Below, in pieces: positions 6,001 to 10,881 of a DNA stretch of 10,881 nt. This DNA is from JBBSEZ01 sp038239195. Its GTDB lineage: Bacteria; Planctomycetota; Planctomycetia; Gemmatales; Gemmataceae. Made by a program: the position numbers and the translations under genes. Position 1 is the stretch's first letter, and every line of letters starts with the position of its first letter. A model generated the notes under the pieces. The model was not told where the DNA came from and ran no database searches. It saw nothing but the letters and a program-made list of their open reading frames with translations. Location: positions 1-10,881 of the forward strand of contig JBBSEZ010000346.1 in the NCBI GenBank assembly GCA_038239195.1, read 5' to 3'.

Positions 6001-9000
6001 TCAGTCGGCCATCCGAGCTCCCACCGTCGCCAGTTCCGTCAACCGATCCACGGGCTGTCCCGCCGTCCAGCAGATGGCGCGCAGCACCAGCACGCGAAAG
6101 AGCGGGTCGTCGAACGTCCACGTGTAATGCCCGAGGACGTTCGCGCAGACGCGGCCTTTGCCCTGTTGCCGCGCCCACAGGAGGGGGCGGGCCTTCCCCT
6201 CTTCCACGCCGGTCGCCAGCACCTCCACGCGCTTCGGGTCGCCGACCAGCTCCCAGTAGCTCTCATCGACGAACTTGACCTTGCGGAAGCCGCGCGTGAT
6301 CGGATGTTTGCCCTCGCCAAAGTCGAGCTCCAGCGGGCCGTGGCGGAAGCGCGAGCGCCCGCCGCGCCAGGCCAGGCCGATGCGCTCCGCCAGCGCCTCC
6401 ACGTCGCGATGGCCGTCTATCGCGTAGTGCAGGTAGACCAGCCCGCCCCCGCGCGCCAGGAAGGCGTCGAGCTCTTTGGCCCGCGCCGCCGACCAGCCCG
6501 GGTTGTTGGAGTAGAAGACGACGGCATCGGCGCCGCGCAGTTGCAGCGGCGATGGCCAGCCGCTGGCCAGCTCGACGCGCACGTTCTCCGCCAGCGCGAG
6601 GAGGTTGTACCAGCGCCGCTGCCACAGCGGGTAATCGTGCTCCCCCGGCCCGTGGTCCTTGGGGCCCGACACCAGCACGATCCACAGGCGCTTGCCCCCC
6701 TTCGCCGGCGGCGCCACGCCCTTCAGCACCGCCTGTACCTCGGCCCGGGAGCGCGGCGGAGGGGCGCCGGGCCGTTCGAGAGCGGCCGGCGCGGGCGGCT
6801 CGGCGAGCAGGAACGTCAGCAGGTCGCGCATCTTCTCCGGGCCGAGCGCCTTGTCCAGCCCCTCCGGCATGATCGAACTCGCCGTCGGCTCCATCGACTC
6901 GATGGCGCTGCTCGCCACCGTGCGCTCCTTGCCCGTCGAGTCACCGAGGACCACCTTCCCGCCCGCGGCCGAGCGCACCACGCCGACGAAGGTTTGCCCG
7001 GTCGTCAGCTCGATGACGTGCGTGAGATAGTCGGGATTGATGGCGGCGCTCGGCTCGCGGACGTCCCTCAAAACGGAGTGGTAATCGCGGTACGTGACGT
7101 TGGAGAGGTCGGGCCCGATGCGCCCGCCCTCGCCGCGCACCAGATGGCATTTGGCGCACGCCGCCTCTTCGCTGAAGAACACGCGCCGGCCGCGCAGCCA
7201 GTTCCCACCCTCCAGCTCCGGGACCGCGCGCACCACTGTTGGCGCCGGCTGGAGGGTTGCCCACGGCAGCAGGAAGCGCCGCAGCAGGAGCGGCCGGGCG
7301 CGGGCGTCCTCGTTGGTGCGGAACGTCGCGCCCAGTGTTGTTTCTGCGTCGCCCGTCACCAGCACCAGCTCGACGAGCACCGGCTCGCCCTCCTTTGGGG
7401 AGACCGCCACCTCGACCTGATGCTTGCCTTTGACGCGCTCCGACGGGACGGCCTTGCCGGTGCCGACCTTCACCGCGAACGGCGCGGAGGCCCGGAAGGT
7501 GAGCGTCACGCGCTCGGCCGGCCAGACGTGATCGAGGCGCGAGCCTGGCTGCATGGCGGGGCGCAGCATCTGCCACAGGTCGAGTTTGGTGCGCAGCGTG
7601 AGCCTTCCGGGTTGGCGCATGGCTTGCCAGAGGGCGTCGTGCTCGGCGCTCCCGCTCGAGAACGCGCGCGACGCGCTCAGATCGAGGTGAGGCAGCCAGC
7701 CCTTGTGTTCCGAGTTGCCCTCGCCCGCTTGCCACGACGCCTCCACCCCGCTCAGGTCGTAGTCGAGATCGACTTCCGCCACCTGCCCCAGTTCGCCCTT
7801 GCCGGGCTTCTGCGGCCGGCCCATCCCCGGCAGCGTCAGCGCGTAGTGGGCGGCCATCGGGTGCGCTGCCGTGCTCAATACCAGCGTGCGCCGGTCGCCG
7901 GTCACGCTCGCCCCCAGCACCGGGAGCCGCCGGCGCGGCGCCGCCAACTGCTGCTCCACGACGGCGTAGCCTGGCCGCAACGACTCGAAGCGATCGCCCG
8001 CCCTCACGTGGGGGCCGTATTCGAGGAATGCCTGCCGGGCGAGGTCGCGGAGATGTGCCGGATCGAGAGGACGGTCGAAGGCGATGCGGACCTCGCGCGG
8101 CCCGGCAGGCCAGATCGCCACGGGCTGGGCCAGGCTTTTCCCCACGTAGGAGATCTTGTACAGTCGCCCCTTGCCTTTGGGCCCGCTGCCCCAGTCCGGC
8201 ACGCCGCTGTGGACGGCCACCACGAGGTCGCCCTTCGGCGAGACGCAGGCATCGACGGTCAGCATGTTGAGCGCCGCGAGCAGGTGGTTGCGTGCCACGT
8301 AGCCCGCCGGCGTGTGCGCGAGTTGCGTGCGGTAGAGCTTGCCGCGCGAGTAGCCGCTCACCAGGGCGTCGGAGGCCCACTCCTTCGGCCCGAACGCGGG
8401 CCCGCCGTTGACGGGCTCGTTGAAGTTCAGCCCGCACGTCGATTGGTGCTGCGGCCCGTAGTCGAACGTGCTCGGCTCGTCGATGACGTTGGGGAGGTGT
8501 TTGGGGTGGCGGGGCGGGAAGCCGTAATGTCGGCCGGGCTGGACATGCAGCAATTCGTCGAACGGATTGCCGTTGGGCAGCCAGGTGGCGCCTTCCTGGT
8601 CGGTGGCGAACAGGTCGCCCCGCCGGTTGAACGCCAGCGCCACGGGGAAGCGAATGCCCGTGCTGAGTACCTCGCGCTTCTTGAAGTCGGGGGAGACCTT
8701 CAGGATGGTGCCGCGCTCGCCCTTGAGGTCGAAGCCCGCCTTGCCCTTAGGCCCCAGCAGGTAGGCGTTCGCGAAGTCCGGCGTGCCCAGGCCGAAGTAG
8801 ACGTGCCCGTCCTTGCCGATGGCCACGCCCAGCGCATCGACGTTGTGCGACGATTCCTTCCACCCTTGCGCGACGACGATCTCCCGGTCGGCCTTGCCGG
8901 TGCCCTTGCTGTCGACCAGCAGCACCACCTTGCCCTTGGCCGCCACGAAGACTCCCTGCCCGAGCTTGTAGCCGGGCGGCGTCAGGGCCATCCCGATCGG

Positions 9001-10104
9001 CGCCCTCAACGAGCCCTTGTTTTCCCAGAAGAGCTCGACGCGGTCTTCGAGGCCCGTGCCGGCGCGGTTGGAGAGCAGATAGACGTTGCCGTTGTAGCCC
9101 AGGGCGACCAGCTTGCCGTCGGCGCGGTACTTGACGTTGTTGACGTTGGGGAGATCGACCGGGAGCTGGCGCACCGTGAAGCCCGGCAGCAGCACCTGCA
9201 CCGGGGGCGGGCTCGCCACCGTGCGCGGCGGGTGGGACAAGGGCCCCGACAGCGCCGCCGTCAGCCCGGTGTGCTTCCGCGCGAGGTACGCGCGGACGAG
9301 CGCGCGCTCGGGGGCGGAGAGGAGGCGATCGAACAAAAGCAGCTCCGTCACGTCGCCATCGAGGAAGCCCTGAACGAACGGCGGGTCGGCCGTGTTGGAG
9401 TAGAAGCGGGCCCCCACGGTGATCTCGTCGAGGCGCAGCGCGCCCGCCACCCGGTCGCGCTTGGCGGCCGCGCGCCCGTCGAGGAATAGCTGCACGCCGC
9501 CCGCACCGGGGCCAACGACGACCTCGAACGTCTTGAATGTGCCGAACGGGTGAGACTGATCGAGGAGATTGACAGCGCCTCCGAAGCCCTTGCCCTCGAC
9601 GTTCGCGCGATCGAGCCGGGCCGAGCCCGAGCCCGTCAGGTCCACGGTCAGGCCCGTGGTGTAATCGTTCTTGCCGGTCGCGTTGCCGGCGAAGAGGGCG
9701 CGGAAGTCGCCGGCGTTGGAGCGCGGCGCCGCCACGACAAAAAGGGTGAGCGCATCGGCAGAGCGCCCGAGCCCGGCCAGGGCAAGGTGGGCGGCCTTGC
9801 CGTCAAAGCGGACCGCGGCGCGGTCGCCCTGGTGCTGCCAGCGCGGCTGCGCGTCTTGCCGGCGCTGGACGAGGTGCAGCCCGTTGCCGGAGCCGTCGTA
9901 CCACACCGCCAGCCGCCCGCCGCTCGAGAGGGCGGGCAGGCCGTGCGCAGCCCGCGCCGCGCCCTGCCGGCCGGCGTCGAGCCAAAGGACCAGGCCCTTC
10001 CCTTTGGGGAGGTTCCGGTCGGCCCACGGTTCGGCGGCGCACGCTTGCGGCGCCATCAGGCCCCATGCGAGAAGCGCCACGGCGACCGTGCTGCGGTGGT
10101 TCAT
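6001..10104 (-). CDS. Exported LamG / PQQ-dehydrogenase-like propeller / CxxCH heme / ThuA fusion protein
   Basis: This encodes a 1367-residue secreted multidomain protein. A signal peptide is clear: MNHRSTVAVALLAWGLMAPQ, then ACA|AEP as cleavage site. A LamG/concanavalin-like domain (about 35-277) has LVLWLDAG, VWYDGSGNG and LFLDGR. A beta-propeller of the PVC-type sugar (sorbosone-like) dehydrogenase class follows (305-655), with GIRFPVALAFNRRGDLFATDQEG and HYGFPPRHP. An Ig-like stretch (about 665-763) and an unassigned beta-rich part (about 775-960) come next. The planctomycete-type heme domain (about 968-1100) has CAKCH (Cys983, Cys986, His987), GPDLSNV and SIMPEGL with Met1079 as probable axial ligand. 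A ThuA domain (about 1135-1360) closes it: VFYSNNPGW, GGGLVYLHYA, HPITRGF and GRVCANVLGHYTWTFDDP. Likely role: periplasmic oxidation or binding of a sugar or glycan. The start at 10104 is set by the signal peptide; the longer open frame to 10422 would overlap asd. The ribosome site is weak. Confidence 0.9.
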   Translation of the reverse strand: MNHRSTVAVALLAWGLMAPQACAAEPWADRNLPKGKGLVLWLDAGRQGAARAAHGLPALSSGGRLAVWYDGSGNGLHLVQRRQDAQPRWQHQGDRAAVRFDGKAAHLALAGLGRSADALTLFVVAAPRSNAGDFRALFAGNATGKNDYTTGLTVDLTGSGSARLDRANVEGKGFGGAVNLLDQSHPFGTFKTFEVVVGPGAGGVQLFLDGRAAAKRDRVAGALRLDEITVGARFYSNTADPPFVQGFLDGDVTELLLFDRLLSAPERALVRAYLARKHTGLTAALSGPLSHPPRTVASPPPVQVLLPGFTVRQLPVDLPNVNNVKYRADGKLVALGYNGNVYLLSNRAGTGLEDRVELFWENKGSLRAPIGMALTPPGYKLGQGVFVAAKGKVVLLVDSKGTGKADREIVVAQGWKESSHNVDALGVAIGKDGHVYFGLGTPDFANAYLLGPKGKAGFDLKGERGTILKVSPDFKKREVLSTGIRFPVALAFNRRGDLFATDQEGATWLPNGNPFDELLHVQPGRHYGFPPRHPKHLPNVIDEPSTFDYGPQHQSTCGLNFNEPVNGGPAFGPKEWASDALVSGYSRGKLYRTQLAHTPAGYVARNHLLAALNMLTVDACVSPKGDLVVAVHSGVPDWGSGPKGKGRLYKISYVGKSLAQPVAIWPAGPREVRIAFDRPLDPAHLRDLARQAFLEYGPHVRAGDRFESLRPGYAVVEQQLAAPRRRLPVLGASVTGDRRTLVLSTAAHPMAAHYALTLPGMGRPQKPGKGELGQVAEVDLDYDLSGVEASWQAGEGNSEHKGWLPHLDLSASRAFSSGSAEHDALWQAMRQPGRLTLRTKLDLWQMLRPAMQPGSRLDHVWPAERVTLTFRASAPFAVKVGTGKAVPSERVKGKHQVEVAVSPKEGEPVLVELVLVTGDAETTLGATFRTNEDARARPLLLRRFLLPWATLQPAPTVVRAVPELEGGNWLRGRRVFFSEEAACAKCHLVRGEGGRIGPDLSNVTYRDYHSVLRDVREPSAAINPDYLTHVIELTTGQTFVGVVRSAAGGKVVLGDSTGKERTVASSAIESMEPTASSIMPEGLDKALGPEKMRDLLTFLLAEPPAPAALERPGAPPPRSRAEVQAVLKGVAPPAKGGKRLWIVLVSGPKDHGPGEHDYPLWQRRWYNLLALAENVRVELASGWPSPLQLRGADAVVFYSNNPGWSAARAKELDAFLARGGGLVYLHYAIDGHRDVEALAERIGLAWRGGRSRFRHGPLELDFGEGKHPITRGFRKVKFVDESYWELVGDPKRVEVLATGVEEGKARPLLWARQQGKGRVCANVLGHYTWTFDDPLFRVLVLRAICWTAGQPVDRLTELATVGARMAD

Positions 10105-10273
10105 GAGGTGTCGTGCCTTGTCGGGAGGATAGGGGCTGTCCCACGAAGAGGAGCGTACTCGGTGACAAGGGAGCGCACAAGGGGCCTCATTCCTCTTGCC
10201 AAACGGGGACCGGCGATGTAATCGTGGGGGAGTTGGTTGTTTTCCCTCCTCACTTTCCGAAAGGGCCCGATTC
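10105..10273. promoter_or_regulatory. Divergent intergenic region with direct repeats
   Basis: This 169-nt region separates the minus-strand fusion gene from asd and must hold the 5' control regions of both. ACAAGGG occurs twice in direct orientation with a 12-bp period (10165-10171 and 10177-10183), and its inverted core CCTTGT occurs at 10116-10121, close to the fusion-gene start. Such spacing could reflect an operator, but the motif is short. A promoter for the minus-strand gene is not convincing; TTGTGC with a 17-nt spacer to TACGCT is the nearest I see. Confidence 0.3.
10196..10222 (+). promoter_or_regulatory. Candidate sigma70-type promoter of asd
   Basis: TTGCCA (10196-10201) and TGTAAT (10217-10222) each match five of six bases of the -35 and -10 consensus, with a 15-nt spacer that is shorter than the optimal 17. 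The -10-like box lies about 52 nt upstream of the asd start codon. The location between divergent genes supports the call; the short spacer weakens it. Confidence 0.35.
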
Positions 10274-10881
10274 GTGGAGCCAAGCGTTGCGGTGGTGGGC
10301 GCGACCGGTGCGGTCGGCGAGATCATGCGGCAGGTGTTGAGCGAGCGCTCCTTCCCCTTCCGCGCCATCAAGTTCCTGGCCTCGGAACGCAGCGCGGGGA
10401 AACCGATCGTCTTCAAAGGCAAAACCTACGTGATCGAGCCCATCCGGCCCGAGGCGTTCGCCGGCGTCCAGATCGTCTTGTCTAGCACTCCCGCGACGGT
10501 CAGCCGCGAGTCGAGCCCGATGGCGGCCAAGGCCGGGGCCATCGTCATCGACAACTCCAGCGCCTGGCGCATGGACCCCGACGTGCCGCTCGTCGTGCCC
10601 GAGGTCAACGCCGACGCCCTGCGCTGCATCCCCAAGGGCATCGTCGCCAACCCCAACTGTTCGACCATCCAGATGGTTGTCGCCCTCAAGCCGCTGCACG
10701 ATCTCGCCCGCATCAAGCGCGTCGTCGTCGCCACCTACCAGGCGTCGTCGGGCAAGGGCGCGACCGGCCTAGTCGAGCTCGTCGCCCTGATCGGCGCCAT
10801 GGGGCGCATGGAGCCGATCCCGGCCGCCATGGCGCATGCTGCGCAGCTCGCCGGCTTCGTCCTGCCGCACGACTGGAAGGC
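10274..10881 (+). CDS. asd: Aspartate-semialdehyde dehydrogenase (N-terminal part, cut by window end)
   Basis: This cytoplasmic enzyme reduces aspartyl phosphate to aspartate semialdehyde with NADPH, the branch point to lysine/diaminopimelate, threonine and methionine. The visible 202 codons hold the NADP-binding start SVAVVGATGAVGEIMRQVL, FLASERSAGK, a Ser-rich LSSTPATVSRE loop, AGAIVIDNSSAWRMDPDVPL, VVPEVN and NPNCSTIQM with catalytic Cys129. TYQASSGKG follows. Family members have about 330-350 residues, so some 40 percent lies beyond the window. The GTG at 10274 was chosen because it places the glycine-rich loop at the usual distance from the N-terminus and has AAGGG (10261-10265) upstream; no nearby in-frame ATG exists. 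The gene is divergent from the fusion protein gene. The last 25 visible residues match the usual pattern less well, but the frame is intact. Confidence 0.93.
   Translation, partial: MEPSVAVVGATGAVGEIMRQVLSERSFPFRAIKFLASERSAGKPIVFKGKTYVIEPIRPEAFAGVQIVLSSTPATVSRESSPMAAKAGAIVIDNSSAWRMDPDVPLVVPEVNADALRCIPKGIVANPNCSTIQMVVALKPLHDLARIKRVVVATYQASSGKGATGLVELVALIGAMGRMEPIPAAMAHAAQLAGFVLPHDWK

Noticed and set aside
6127..9489. 1120-codon open frame on the plus strand, antisense to the fusion gene
   Set aside because: It is rich in Arg/Gln/His/Ala and shows no domain, as expected for the complement of a GC-rich gene; the minus strand has clear domains over the whole length.
10105..10422. 106-residue N-terminal extension of the fusion protein
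   Set aside because: It would bury the signal peptide inside the protein and overlap asd on the other strand.
1..10881. tRNA, rRNA, CRISPR array or complete defence system
   Set aside because: No clover-leaf, no conserved rRNA segment, no regularly spaced repeats and no recognisable defence effector were found on either strand.

Overview
The window is very GC-rich DNA with tightly packed genes and reads like a planctomycete chromosome, most likely Gemmataceae or a near relative. Three things point there: a 1367-residue exported protein fusing LamG, a sugar-dehydrogenase-like propeller, a CxxCH heme domain and ThuA (a PVC-bacteria architecture); a DUF4058 protein; and a truncated member of the 'MTExEWxACTDPxPML' family that is abundant in Gemmata-type genomes. 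The taxonomy is inferred from protein families only.

Layout, left to right. (1) 42-2186, plus strand: three overlapping genes forming one translationally coupled cassette, namely a TIGR04222-type membrane protein, a DUF692 (MbnB/TglH superfamily) putative metalloenzyme, and a small SCO6045-like protein. (2) 2363-5407, plus strand: a GAF-domain enzyme I of the PEP phosphotransferase system (PtsP-like), followed 3 nt later by a DUF4058 protein. (3) 5484-6000: a scarred junction. A truncated Gemmata-type hypothetical gene on the plus strand runs into a short fragment of an IS701-like transposase on the minus strand. (4) 6001-10104, minus strand: the large fusion protein. (5) 10105-10273: a divergent intergenic region with a candidate promoter and short direct repeats. 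(6) 10274 to the window end, plus strand: the first 202 codons of aspartate-semialdehyde dehydrogenase (asd).

How the genes work together. The first cassette looks like a RiPP- or metal-related unit because of DUF692, but its substrate is unknown, and the membrane protein lacks the Cys/Gly-rich tail that I associate with many TIGR04222 proteins. The PtsP-like protein would start a regulatory phosphorelay, but no HPr or EIIA partner is visible. The fusion protein probably acts in the periplasm on sugars or glycans and passes electrons to its own c-type heme. asd is a housekeeping amino-acid gene (Lys/Thr/Met and diaminopimelate). I found no RNA gene, CRISPR array or complete mobile element. 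The best candidates for something under-described are the DUF692 cassette without an obvious precursor peptide and the domain order of the fusion protein.
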